64,000 bases of DNA, taken from positions 248,001-312,000 of the forward strand of contig NW_024468536.1 in the NCBI RefSeq assembly GCF_001632365.1, given 5' to 3'. The translations under genes and the position numbers were made by a program. The stretch comes from Laetiporus sulphureus 93-53 (Eukaryota; Basidiomycota; Agaricomycetes; Polyporales; Laetiporaceae). A model generated the notes under the pieces. It made no database searches and was not told the DNA's origin. It saw nothing but the letters and a program-made list of their open reading frames with translations. Shown in pieces: positions 12,125 through 24,291 of the stretch. Numbering within the stretch: position 1 is the first letter of the stretch; each line of letters begins with the position of its first letter.

Positions 12125-13136
12125 ATGCGGAGATGTTGATTGTAAGCTCATGCATATCGCGGACTGTTGGGTGCAAACTGAAGCAGGTAAATACCTACCA
12201 CTGACTCATGTCACATGATTACGAAGGAGGGTTTGCATTTGTCCGCTTTGAACATATTCATTAGCGATACAGTCGACCTTGCAGGTATTTGATATTGAAA
12301 CGTCGATAAATACTGGCGATATAGCTCCTCTTTCCATCTCGCCGTGTACCAAAGTAGCAGCGTTTCCCTTGTATTCGTGATGTAACATGTCGAAATCACT
12401 CGATTAGGTGTGAACATTGAAATATTGACTTTTTTGGGCGGTGGCCCCCTTGTGGGGCTCCTTTTCTAGCACTCGGTCAGGACTTCCATCGAACTTTCTG
12501 CGCTATCTCATTTTCACTTATAAACGGCCCGTCCTCATCACCGCGATAGCAATTTTTTCCTCTGTTGTGACTTAAGTCAGTCATTTGTGCTCGCCCTGAA
12601 CGTTAACGCGAATATCCGGACATGATTTGCAGTGTGGGGCTGTAGTGTTAGGGTTCGAGAGTCCGTCGTGCCCGTGACGGTAAGTTCCTTGCGCGACACC
12701 TGGTCGCCAAAATGATTTTGGAACATTTCGTGTGCGATCCTCTCGCATTCACACATCTTATACGCCGTCGGTACATGAGTCGGCTCAAGCGAAGCCATGT
12801 TAGATAGTCACATGAGGGTCGATCAGGAGTTTGTACAAGTGACGCCCACGGGTTTGCTTCTGTTCTCATCCTGGCACCACCATGTCATCGATGTCGGTTG
12901 CTCGTCATTCTAATCTCATCTTGACAGCGGTCACTGGTTTGAAGCAAATACCTCGACATCTATATTACCGAAAGCCTCGACATGATAACAAGAATTACAA
13001 GAGCTTGCAAACTGCACTACTCTAATCACAGCACATCAGCTGCAATTAGGTTAGGATGCCGCGTCAAAGTTACACAGATATTGGGCGTGGATGAGCCGTT
13101 CGCGCAACGGTGGAACATATCGACACTATGGAATCC
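12125..13136. repeat. Intergenic region duplicated at the right end of the window
   Basis: From about 12640 to 13136 the sequence matches 62990-63456 in the same orientation, for example the word GCGATCCTCTCGCATTCACAC near 12735 and 63073. This is the 3' flank of a P450 gene in both places. The left part (12125-12600) shows no gene. Confidence 0.75.
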
Positions 13137-15356
13137 TTAAGCTTCCAGTTCAGCGTTTGAACCGACGATAATCTGCACGACTTTGTCAGAGCGAGGACGA
13201 ATCTTGCAAGGGAATGGGCGCGGGTGCCTGTACAACGGCTGAGCACATAAAACCTACAGCATTCCAGAGAATCTTACCTGACAGACCCTGAGGAAAACTT
13301 TGGTACCGGAATGATTTCCTGTCCCGATGAATCACAGTCCCGTCCAATATCCATGGTTGCCACCAGATTGGCCGCTACCAGCCATGCATTCGAACTAGCC
13401 AGCAACCGGCCAGGACAGACCCTGCGAATGAAGAGATGAAATTTAGCAAAGTATGTAGTACTACAGTTATACACATTACCTTCTTCCGAACCCGAACGCA
13501 AATGTACGCGGGTCAAGTAAGTCTTCGGTGCCATCGGTGGTCTTGAGGAATCGATCAGGGTTGAAGACTTCAGGATTCGGATACATATCCTCATCTCGCG
13601 TCATAGCCCTGAGAATCCGTTCAGACACCCGTCGACCCACAACGTTGGAAACCCTACCAGATATTAGAGATTATCATGGTCCCTCCCGGGATGTAGTAGT
13701 CGCGGTATTGATCATCTTGAGAGACGTAGTGGGGTACGCCTCGTCAAAAAAAGAGCATGAAGGCATTGTTTTCGCTCGGGCAATGTGCCATACTCACCAA
13801 GCGGTGCAGGACAGCACCATCTGTAGTGCATACGATGTCAGATAGAGCCGGACATGCGTAATGAGGGACGTACCGGAGGACCTCCTTCAAAACGCATTCT
13901 AGATACGGTAACATCGGTTGATCGTCCGGGGTCGGAAGCCTTGCTTGTCCTACCACCGCGTCCATCTCCGCCTGAGCCTTTCGGTACACCTCGGGATACA
14001 GTACCATGGCAAGAACAAATGATATCAGGAAAGTACTAGTCTGGATGGTTTGCATAAGAAAGACAGTATTTGGACAGAACGTAGTGCGAACCGTATCAAT
14101 CCCGACTAAAATGACCAATGAGCTCAATGGATACTCAGCGGGAGTCAAAACAGTCGTATTTCGTACCTTGATATATGACAGCAGCACCTGCTCTGATTCG
14201 AGCCTCGTCCTCTATCCCACCCGCAGTATGTGAGGTCTCCTGCAAAAGGTTGCTTACGTACGAGGGCTTAGCGGATCCGGAAGCCTGCAGGCGCGTGAGC
14301 GGTGATCAACGACACACAACGATTGAGTAGCACCATCTTGGCTTTGACGTTCTCGTACGGCAGACTCATTGTTTCGAATGTGAACCGTTTGAGCTCGAGC
14401 GCTCTACGCTTGAAGGTCCCCGGGCCCGGTAACCACGTTGGTACGTACTTGACTATCGTCCAATTACGGCCAGGGTTGTCAGAAGGTCTAAGTAACAACG
14501 CGAAGAAGATTGCACTCACAAATGGGAAAGAGGTCCACCAGGGTAGAGCCCACCTCCCCAATTTCGGCAATCTCAGCCCCGACTTCGTCTGCCATGCGGA
14601 CAAAATCATCGTCCGCGGATGTGACGGTATGGCCGTAGCTTATCTCCATGAGCACTCCGGCTGTGTATCTGTCCGCTCAGAATAAGTAGCTGTGGTCACT
14701 ACTGGGTGAGATAGATTTACCGCTTGAGGTGCGATAAAAAATCTTGAGGCGTTTGAATCATGTTTGAAAGCAATTTGACCACTTCTCGCCGCTGCATAGG
14801 ACGATAGCCGTCGAGGGAAACTCTGGAGGAGAGCGTCGTCTGGAACCACTTTCGATGCTTCCGCCATTCGTCTCCAACGGACATCAGAAGTATGTTGGGT
14901 TTGACGGATTCAATTCTTATATACCAGAAGTTAGTTGCAACGATTCAGCCGATGCTAGGAATGATAGCTCACAATTCACTGAGCAGCACAAAGCGCGGCC
15001 TGTCTGAATACGTTGCGCCGCGCTTCTCCAAAAGGTCTCGTGCAGCGCGCACCGAGTTCAAGATGACGATGTGCTTCTGTAAGACACGTGCATATATGAT
15101 ATCCCCTGAAGCCGATTCAGCATGTGCACATACTTCATCAGTAAAACCGCGCACCATATTTGACCCCCCATTCAGTAAACGTATCCTGTTGATACTCCAA
15201 TGGCATCTGTAGAGCATTTCCTACCAGAGGGAGCCCCTTTGGTCCGGGCGGTAGATATTTACCCACTCTCTGCTTTGAAGTGCGAGAGAAGACGAGCCAT
15301 AGGACGGTTAGACAGCATATAGTCACTCCAAGATAAGGTGTCAGGTCAAGCGTCAT
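13137..15356 (-). CDS. Cytochrome P450, membrane-anchored, OrdA/group I type
   Basis: A heme mono-oxygenase of the ER membrane; substrate unknown. Thirteen exons close to 523 aa, 5' to 3': 15155-15356, 14973-15105, 14721-14915, 14520-14668, 14334-14452, 14167-14284, 14081-14105, 13874-14035, 13798-13820, 13658-13739, 13480-13608, 13278-13421, 13137-13227. Residues 1-25 form a hydrophobic anchor, followed by the proline-rich LPPGPKGLPLVGN. The I-helix reads VGIDTVRTTTF, the ExxR motif lies in LKEVLR, and the heme loop is FGFGRRVCPGRLLA with the Cys ligand. All expected motifs are intact. Start 15356 keeps exon 1 in phase; two in-frame upstream ATGs exist. A relic of the same family lies upstream and a close paralog at the window's right end. 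Confidence 0.92.
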
Positions 15357-17199
15357 TGTGCAATGCATCGGCGAGACTGCTCTCATGTCCTATTTGTACT
15401 CGAGATATGAAGAGCTCTGTGAAAACAACTTCGCATAATATCCCAGAACGTAATGCGGCGCCTCACCACATGGGGGCCGGACGGCTCCGCTGACAGCTAA
15501 TCAGTGACTGAATGGACTCCATACTGCAAAATGGAAGTCAATGCGCTGACGAAGCATCCGACGCACGCGGTTCGGAGAAGTGGGGATGATTGGTTTTCTC
15601 ACATCACTTTTAGAAGTCCGTACAAGAACCCGAAACTTGCTGAGAATATATCACATAACGGGGGGTTTTTTTCCACCAGATTACGTCGCTGAGCGATTTT
15701 CGACCTTAGGATCGGTAGGGAGTGTTCCCATATGACCAACGTCCATTGATCGAAGATGATTGTTGTGCAAAAGAGGCGGGACGGTTGGTGAACAGCGACA
15801 GAGACCTTGCGACTATCAGAAAGACCGACATCTATCAGCTTGCTGCCATATGATTAGATTTCCGTAGAGCAAGCTGTAGAACGAATGAAATTGTGCGTCC
15901 CGTTGATACATCCAAGGCGTTGCTTGTGCGCGTTAGAAGATCAAGAACTATGAATAACCTCGGTATCTCAACAGACGGTGTATTGCAAATGCAGAGCCTA
16001 TCTGCAGGTCAACAACGCGCAAGGTAATGGTGATTACTCACTTTTGCTGCAGCCGATGATACTCTGACTAAACGTCGCCACGGTGATCTAAAAAGCCTCT
16101 GCGGATGCCCGAAGATTTTAGGTACCGGAAGGCAGGCAGGTGAATAACCCCGTCGTGATCGAACGACGGAATTAAACTGAAAGACCTCCGCGATATCTGT
16201 TATACAAGCGTATCAGCGACGGGAGCCTGTTCAGATAGCCAGGAGTATTCATACGTACCTGTCGATGTGCGCTTTTGCTCTGTACGAGAATTGAGTAAAC
16301 ATGTGAGACCATTCTGATGCTAGCTTGTCGAATATAGGACGTTCAGCGTTCAAATTGCGCAGGCTGGGGATCGAGATAGCAGGGACCTATAGACAGCTCT
16401 GGAATCCAAGCACGAGAACAGTTCGAGACAAAACGGCGAGGTGCGAAGCATGTGATGACATGCGAGACCAGCTCGCCACGAGCACCAGTCCGCATCTGCT
16501 GATAGCACATCGATGCCAGTGTAAAGCTTCCTCCGATGCGCAATTCGCGGCATAAGCAACCGTCCTCTGTATGGAAGAGCGAATCATCCCAACTTCAGTT
16601 CGTCTAGCAAGTTAGTCTCGAGCTGCAAACGCAAGATACAGTCCGAAGTGGGGTTGATAGTAGTCGCCATCTCCCGCAATATAGTATAGACAGACATCAG
16701 TTAGTCAGAACTTCCGGCTCCGTTCTTCCCAGCCTTCATCTGTATAGTCATCCGTGCGATTTGCATAGATAGTGTCTTGATGTTACATGGGAATGGTTTC
16801 AGTCTCTGAAATTGAGTTCGATATGCATGCGAAACGTCCTTTATTGCTTGGCCTGCGACGGGCACCGAATCAGAAATGATCTCCTCTCACGCCGAATCGC
16901 GAGACCTATATAGACGGGTTAAGAGTGCTCGTAGACACGGGAGACATGGAGGTATTTTCGAGCGTGCTATATGCTGTGACAAATGCTAATTAGACAGTCA
17001 ACCTTCAACCATAATAAGTGAATGTTACATGTGCCACCACAAATTAGTGTGGGCATCAGCCGAGCTGAGCTGAGCTGAGTCATGTAACTCGCCGTCAACT
17101 CGGACCTCCGAGTTTCCTTGGGGCGAGTCGCGAGTCAACTCGCGAGTCCACCGTATATCAAAATGGAATGCGCTTGTACGGTCCGGGTGGAGATGCGAT
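15357..17199. other. Gene-free stretch with a short CGAGT/GAGCT-rich patch
   Basis: No gene supported. Around 17067-17085 the pentamer GAGCT is repeated about three times, and 17090-17150 is studded with CGAGT and its complement ACTCG, including a near-palindromic CGCGAGTCAACTCGCG. It may include unrecognisable 3' remains of the P450 relic to its right. Confidence 0.4.
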
Positions 17200-17960
17200 G
17201 GTTCAAAATTCAACAACCATGAACGGTTGACATCCATGAACACTCCACTGGCTGCGTATTCGTCGGAATCATTTGTAAACGATGCAATGGAGCTCAAAGC
17301 GTGAGAAATTTACCTCTTGGGATGAGGTGCAAAGTCTTGCAGTTTTTGAGTAGGTTCGTTAAGAATACCACTTCTCGCTTCCAGTGGGTTGGAGGCCGAT
17401 AGCCATCGAGCGCGACCCTGGTTGGCAGGGCTATCCGGAACCGCTTTTGATGTCTAGGCCGCTAATTCTTCATATGGCATAAAATGAGTCTACGGCTCGG
17501 CCGCTTCAATCTTGAGATCAGAATGCTTTAATCGAGGTAAGATATTTCTTCTATTACGCACATTTCGTTTATCAGCCCAAATGCGGTTCACCCAAGTTTG
17601 TAAAGACGCGTTTATCCAGCAGCTGTTATGCAGTGTGCGCAGAACTCAACTTGATGATCATATGTTCCGAGAGAGGCTTGCGTATGTAGATCACACCTTC
17701 TGTCATTCATTGAGCAGAAAATGTGTTATGACGGCCCCGAACGCTCACCTTAGTCCCCGACTTGCGAAAGTGTTCTGCTGACACTCGAGTAGAAACACGA
17801 TGTGCACCGAAGTTCGTATGATGGCACGTTGCTTGTCGCAGTAGCGAGCGTCTGTAATCATTCTTTGAAGCAGCAAGAGACAAGTGAGAGCGTGAGGAGT
17901 ACGATGGCGCAGTTAGTAATGTACAGCATGAGGTGTGGAGGAAAACCATGATCAAAATGA
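17200..17960 (-). pseudogene. Decayed cytochrome P450, 5' half
   Basis: This stretch aligns with the intact P450 at 13.1-15.4 kb. Around 17210-17260 is the start of exon 4 (AASGVFMD against YTAGVLME). At 17315-17480 exon 3 is recognisable, including the block VALDGYRPP matching VSLDGYRPM and a conserved splice site. Around 17600-17710 is exon 2, and up to about 17960 exon 1 with a hydrophobic start. The frame is broken by several stops and indels and the 3' exons are not recognisable. Orientation is the same as the intact gene, so it probably arose by tandem duplication. Confidence 0.7.
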
Positions 17961-18412
17961 GAAGGCATCTTGAGTCAAGTGGCCGTCGTCGTCTATGTAA
18001 TCGAAGCCATCAGGAAAGTACTGACCATCGTCACTGGATCCTCTCACTCAGGCAGGCATGAAACAACCTCTTCTATCAGCTACAAACGGCCCCACAGGAG
18101 ACGTGATCATATTTGTAGCAGTTTTGGGTACCGCATAGCGTTTGACAATCATCTGCAATTTAAAAGGATAGCGGCGCTCGTTCCTCACGCTAGAGTCTTC
18201 AATTAATGATACCTACTGCTCGTCGTGCGACCTGTTTAGAGTCGATCTCTGATTTGTTACCCCGTTCGTTAATCATTCCTGTCTAAGACAGCACAGCCGC
18301 GTGTGATCTTCTTCGTCTTCAAGTTGTGCTGGCGATGCCTGGTAGTATTGTCTGACTCCGCTACCGCCCACGGTCGGAAGCGCGCTCGCCACAGCCTTCG
18401 TGCGCACCCACC
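17961..18412. other. Intergenic region upstream of the M28 peptidase
   Basis: No gene seen. It contains the promoter and leader of the peptidase gene. A missed short upstream exon encoding a signal sequence is possible. Confidence 0.4.
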
Positions 18413-20283
18413 ATGATCGCACAGGCCCTCGCACCCTTCGCACTTCTTGTCGTTCCTCACGACCCGACGCTACTCACGAACAGCCCATGTTTGGCGGACG
18501 CTTACTATGGACAGTACGGACTCCATAACGTATTCATCACTGACGATGCGTGTCTTGGCTCGTCGGGCGACTTCCTCTCTACAGGATCTATTGTGCCGGT
18601 GATTCTTTCAAGCGAACAGCAGCTTGTCTGGCTGGAGCACAAGGTGGTAGACGATGCGATCAGACCTGCGATATTTGTCGACGAGATGGATGCCTTCCTC
18701 GCCGAGCTGGTTGACATTGAGTACCCTACTATCTACGACGCCAATACGGCGTACGACTCGGAGCAGCTCGCCATCACGTCCGTCCAGTCTTCCAAGGTGC
18801 TTTACCACACGCCAACTAGTGTCCTGCTCTCTATTCCATCTGCGCTATTCCCTTCGCTTGACGGGATCCTCCCTCGCTTCTGGACGCCCACACCCTTGCC
18901 AGACGCGCCCGTGCCTTTTCAACCTGTCCCGGAGTCCTCTATCAAGCGCGTGCGCGAGTTACTTGATCAAGTGAAGTATGATTCTGCCATTGCTGCGCTC
19001 GTTGGGAGCATCTCGCTGTCTCAGATGCGGAAAGATGCGCGATACCTCACGGGCGAGGATCCCGAGTCGCCTCTGATCTCGCGTCATTCGTTCTCCCAAG
19101 GGGCTTTGGACGCCGCGGACTGGCTCAAGGAGCAATTTGAGAGTACCGGTGCGAGCTGTGAACTGAAAGACTTCCTCACGGGCTTCGCGCCGAACGTCAT
19201 CTGGTCTGTCCTCTCCCACATACTGTGCACAATCGTTCATCTCGCTGACGTTGCATGCAGCAAGTACGCTGCTGAAGAAGAAACGACCGAGACGCTACTT
19301 CTGAGCGCGCATTATGACAGCCGCGGCTCGTTCGGGAGCATGCGTGCCCCGGGTGGGGACGATGATGGTTCGGGGACGACCGCGCTCCTCACCATCGCGC
19401 GCACGATCGGAAGTAAGGGCGTGGTGTTCCGCAAGAACGTGCAGCTGTGCGCGTTCGCAGGCGAAGAGCAGGGACTGCTCGGCTCGAAGGCGTATGCGCG
19501 GGAGATGCGCGCGGCGGACGCGGATTTGACGCTTATGATCCAGGCGGATATGTTGGCGTACCATGTCCCGGGCGAGCCCTTGCAGCTGGGACTGCCAGAG
19601 TTGTGCGTGTCCTTCTACATTCTGTTTGCCCTCCGTGCTTTGCTCACTGCATATGTTTCGTGCAGCGTTGGGACACCGGAGGTGGCTCAGCTAGTCTCAA
19701 ACATGTCGGCGTTGTACAGTCCCGAGCTGATGGTTGGGTATACTCGGGTGCGTGTCTAGTCAGTGTCTGTAACAGTTGAAGACAAATGCTGAACGCCAAT
19801 GTACTGCGGACTCTGCCACAGGCTTGCTGCAGTGACCACCAGGTTGGTGCCCGAGATCACCTTGTGCATTTGATATCGTTCTAAATGGATTCTTCCACCT
19901 GTCTGCGCAGAGCTTCCATGAACAGGGCTTCCCTGCGACACAGGTCTTTGAGCGCGCAGGACCCATCGCGGACCCCATGTACCACAACAGCGGTGAGCAT
20001 TGGCTACCCCCTTTCCGCCCTTGGCATTGCCGTATAGCTCTACTCGGGTTCTCTGTATCTCATGTACCGCACGTCGTCTCCATGGCAGGTGATCTGACCG
20101 TCCGCGAAGGATACGATTTCGAACAGGTTCGCTCGATAGCGAAGGTGCAGGTACGTCGTTCATGTATCTGTTGCTTGAAGACGCCAAAGATTGATTGATT
20201 CATCTGTTTTATTTGCGGGGGGAATTTGGAATGTGTAGTTCGCGACACTGTTGCATTCGGCCGGGTTTGAGACGAAGCAGTAG
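18413..20283 (+). CDS. M28-family zinc metallopeptidase (aminopeptidase-like)
   Basis: A dinuclear zinc exopeptidase, probably cleaving N-terminal residues from peptides. Seven exons give 474 aa: 18413-19203, 19261-19602, 19666-19747, 19822-19842, 19911-19992, 20089-20150, 20239-20283. All five metal-ligand regions of clan MH are visible in order: SAHYDSR (His), GDDDGSGT (Asp), FAGEEQG (catalytic Glu and Glu ligand), IQADM (Asp) and CSDHQSF (His). The last His sits in the 21-nt exon 4. The N-terminal 200 residues form a less conserved domain. The extreme N-terminus is only moderately hydrophobic, so secretion is uncertain; an upstream exon with the true signal peptide could have been missed. 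No disabling change was seen. Confidence 0.88.
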
Positions 20284-21225
20284 AGCTCGGGATATCATTC
20301 AGGTACGTTCGTCCATATATATCATTCTCGAAGTCAGATCATTCAGCAGTTCAGATGCTGCCTCGCCGATGATCGTTGGCCGTGTCAACGCTCGACGTCC
20401 TGGAGTAGGAAAGGGTATTTCTTCGGTTGTACATCGCTATTTCCTATACCTGTGTGAGAGTATACCTGCAGCGTCTCCTTGGGAACAGCAACTCGACGAC
20501 GTTCATTCAGGCGTAATCGGCCATTAAGCGCGTCGATTGTTGGACGTATCGCCATCTTGGCTAGGCCGAGGATATCCGGACACCACGCAAGATTAGACCT
20601 CGGCTGTAAGATTTGGTTGGATGCGCCAATCGCTGTGCTGTGTTGAGATGCATAGCCAGCTGCGCACCCACGTCTCGTGTGTCTCTGGGAGACGGCGTAT
20701 TCTTTGTGGCTTCTTGTCTTCATATGAATAAGATTTTGTCTCATAGCTTGCGGAGTATTGTGTTGCGGTTCGCACCGCCTTGCCCACCACCAAGGCGTCT
20801 CATCTCATGCCGAAGAAAAGGTTTTCATCTGTCTCCATATTATCCCTATTGATCTCAGCAATCACATTTAACTGATGCGGGTGATGGCAACAGCTGCGCC
20901 TCGTGTACATGTCATTCCATCGTCACGAAGCGCTTCGGTTATCTATGTACATATCTCGACCATCAATTCATCAACATAACTGAACCACTATAGATGGCTC
21001 GTGGTAGGTGGGACAGCTTCTCTTCGGCACCCCTCATACAAACCCTGGTCCTCGTGGTCTATTTAGTTGGCGACCGAGTCTTGGTCACTGGTGAGGCTCT
21101 TCCCGCCAGGTATCCCCCGCCTGCGGCCCCCGCTGGCCAATTATTTACTCTCTTCCCGCTTATATATCGTGGCCTCTCATCTGGCGCGACTTGTGTTCGC
21201 TTCTTTATCGTAACATATCTTCAAA
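20284..21225. other. Intergenic region with promoter elements
   Basis: No gene seen. Close to the next start codon are a CCAAT-like word (GGCCAATTA near 21136) and a TATATAT run at 21161-21167, about 60 bp before the ATG at 21226. Confidence 0.45.
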
Positions 21226-23482
21226 ATGTATAACCTTGCGGGCAAGATTTCTTCTAAAGCGAGATCCTTGGTGCGTCTCTCCGATCACTTCACTCACGGA
21301 GACCCTCGCTAACGGAATCGGTGGTTTTGGGTGCACAGTATACGAGGATCTCGATTACGCGCTTTGGCCTCGCGTTCCTTGTGCTGAGCTTTCTCCACTG
21401 CCTCGCGCAAGCCACGATTCAGATCTATCTATTGAAGGGCGACCGGGGCGCCTCTATCGAGTTCCTGCGCATCCAAAGCGCCTCAAATGTGTCGTCAAAG
21501 GCAATCGCGTGGTTGGACGTGAAGGGACATGACAATTACACGCTGAGGGTGTGTACCGACGTCCCGCTTACGCTGCAGGGAATCGAGTCGTGCGAGATCA
21601 TGTTTGAAAGTGGCGTGTTTGAGGCGGGTAACGCGACGGTCTCTGCCGCAGCGGCTACGTCGGCATGTGTATGCTCATCTGAGGTGATGAGACGCTTATG
21701 CGGGTGACGATCGTAGGTACTCACTGCCCGAGGGATCGATGTGAAAACGGTGACTCCGGTGACGAACGCCTCTAATCAAGTGGACGGCGCGAACGTCACC
21801 TTTACGAATGGGTCGCAAACGGAGACCGTCATGGTCAATGAGCAGTGTGCGCAGGTGCTCGTGTATCCCACCGAGGTGTACGTTTCGTTTGCTCTGATCG
21901 CGTGCGACGCCAGCATATCACTGCTCTACATGACAGGATGCAGTCGTATGCGATCGAGGACGTCGCATTGTTGGGGCTGCAGGCATGGCTCTTGTGCATC
22001 TCGTTCATCGCTGTGAGTGAGCACTTGTATACAGGCGCTCTCTCAATTGATCGGAGTGACAGGTCGCATGCTACTCCATTCCGCACACGTACGTCGCTGT
22101 TGTATCTGCGCGCTGGCACATCATGACCGAGTGCCTCGGTCAAACGCAGCATCGCTATCATATGCACCAGAGTACTGGCGACGATGTGGGCTGCCTACTC
22201 CGTCTGGCACACGCTCTATTCCATGGCGGTCTTCGACGCACTCTTCTTGGACGACGCAAGCCCGTGCAAGTTCGACTTGTTCCCGTCGCTTTTTGACACA
22301 CGTCTCGCGCTGGCTGTGAGTGTCATCTCATCCATGTCGGACATGGAGATGGCGACTCAAGTCCGATCATCATCGCAATCATGCAGATTGCCGTATTATT
22401 GTCTAACATCTCGGGATTGGCCTTCACGTCGTGGCTCGGATGGGCACTCATCAAGGTATTCGCGGGCTCTTGTGTTGCCAACGCTGCACCTTTACCTGAT
22501 TGACGCGGCTTCTCAATAGACTTTCAGCACATTCACGTTCCGGCGCGTTGGCCCTCCCCGACCGATCGTCCGGATCTACCGTGTAAGCCCCCACTCCTTG
22601 ATATTCAGGTACATCCAATCGCTACATGCGGTATATTCACCTGTGCCATGTAGTTGTTCCTCGCCATGTCTGTCCTCCTGCAGCTATGCGCGTACTTCCT
22701 CATCACAGCCACTGCGATGTGGATCTCGTGGCTATTTCACGGCGCGATCGGGCGCATCTCCACTCACAATGCCTTGTATGAAGGCTTATTCATCGCTACG
22801 ATCATTGTGAGTCCTGATGAACACTATCGTAGCATGTTTCATGAGCGCTGACGTAATATGTCATCACGATCGGCGTAGTCGATTCTTCCGTGGATTATCA
22901 CGGTGCGCCATCCTGCCACTGCTCAAAGCACGCCTGGGAACTAACAGGACGCTAGGGTTGGTACGCTGTCCGGCACGAGCGCGAGACGCTCATGGCGGTG
23001 TTCCTTGTTGTATGCTTCTTCTACATCGTGAGCTGGTCGATCATGTTCTACTCAGAAGTCTACCGGTGGACCTTCCTCGCATGGTTCTTCTTCGCAGCGT
23101 TGACGATCGTCTCGTTCGTCATGCTGATCGCTACCGCGGTGTTTGGTGTGATATGCAGGCTGAACTTTGGCAAGGGGCTAGCGGAGTACCGTGCGTATTT
23201 GCTCGCTTATCAGCCTGATCATCAGATGTACACATCTCGTTGCTGACGTGCTGCTGCGATACAGTGCATGCCGAAGCGGTGCTTGCTGAAGCCAACTTTA
23301 CACCGGGGCTATTTTCACAAGAGGAAGAGAAGATGTCGACGCGGAGTGACAGTCTCTATGACGTGCCTGTGCTCACTGGTGGGAGCGCACGGACACACGA
23401 TGTCAACTGGGTCTCCTTCGATGTCGAGCGGCCTCCGATTATCATTATGGCACACGGTGACACGACATCGGCATCTCTATGA
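21226..23482 (+). CDS. Membrane protein: lumenal N-terminal domain plus about seven membrane segments
   Basis: Family not recognised. Twelve exons close to 511 aa: 21226-21270, 21339-21668, 21717-21875, 21944-22012, 22063-22088, 22171-22315, 22387-22455, 22520-22582, 22654-22806, 22879-22902, 22956-23190, 23265-23482. A hydrophobic segment near residue 20 (GLAFLVLSFLHCLAQA) acts as signal or anchor. It is followed by a roughly 150-residue domain with several N-glycosylation sequons and conserved-looking cysteines. Then come about seven hydrophobic helices, for example LFLAMSVLLQLCAYFLI and WTFLAWFFFAALTIVSFVM. The tail is cytosol-like and acidic (FSQEEEKMSTRSDSL). The end of exon 5 is uncertain: a GC donor near 22109 would keep more of a helix. 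The layout resembles receptor-like or trafficking 7TM proteins, but no function should be inferred. Confidence 0.75.
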
Positions 23483-24291
23483 TGCTTGCACGTATGTCTC
23501 TTCGTACCATTATTGGTCCATCCAGGTGATGGACGTTGCGATTGGATTCGCTTTCATATACGGGATCATCTCATGCTGTATTCCCGATCCTGAACCTAGT
23601 AGTAGGCCATGTTCCATCGTATCACACGCACGTTATTGTAGACAGTACTGTCATTACGGCCCAACCTGTACTCTGCATCATCGATGTCGCTCAAGCTCAC
23701 ATTGCTTTTCGTACTCTGAGCGAGCTCGGCGTACTGGCTATACTTCGTACGGATAGGCGTTGCATACCATATTTCCGGGACATGCTCCAGCCCCAACACA
23801 TATGCATTTACTTCCCTGTATGCATTGAGCATGCATGGCCGTCTCGACATCCGAGTCCAAGCCTTCGTATAGTAGGCTCCGTGGTTTTTTTTGTAAAAAA
23901 AAACCTAACCTGAGAAAGAAGTGCTCGCAGTGGTACATAACGGCCGAACAAATAAGGAAAAACGCTTGCTGAATCAGTCCAGAAACATGTGGTATGTGTC
24001 GCCGACTTGGCGGACCTAGGTCCTGAGTACTGCAATTCGGGCTTCATCCTCATCAGGGGCCTCTTTACACCGGCTCCCCAGCTTCCATTCCTGCGAAGAG
24101 TCATTATTCATCGCATCGCGATGGATATACATATCATTCGATGGGTGGGAAGCCCGAGTTGTCGTAGCTTGGAGGAGGATCGGACTCACAGCGAGTACGG
24201 CAGTACGAAAGACTCATGAGGATGTCTGTCGTTTTGGCTATTAATACCTGCACACGGTGTAATAGCCTGTGGACTACTCTCGACCGGTCGA
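23483..24291. other. Convergent intergenic region
   Basis: The region lies between two convergent genes. About 23720-23885 resembles the 3' end of the amine oxidase genes (a shared word around CATTCCGGGACATGCTC and GGCTCC), so it may include a decayed 3' fragment of a further copy. Poly-T and poly-A runs lie at 23884-23903. No gene supported. Confidence 0.35.

Noticed and set aside
12640..12670. GGGTTCGAGAGTCC resembles a tRNA B box.
   Set aside because: No A box or foldable cloverleaf upstream; the sequence lies in the duplicated P450 flank.
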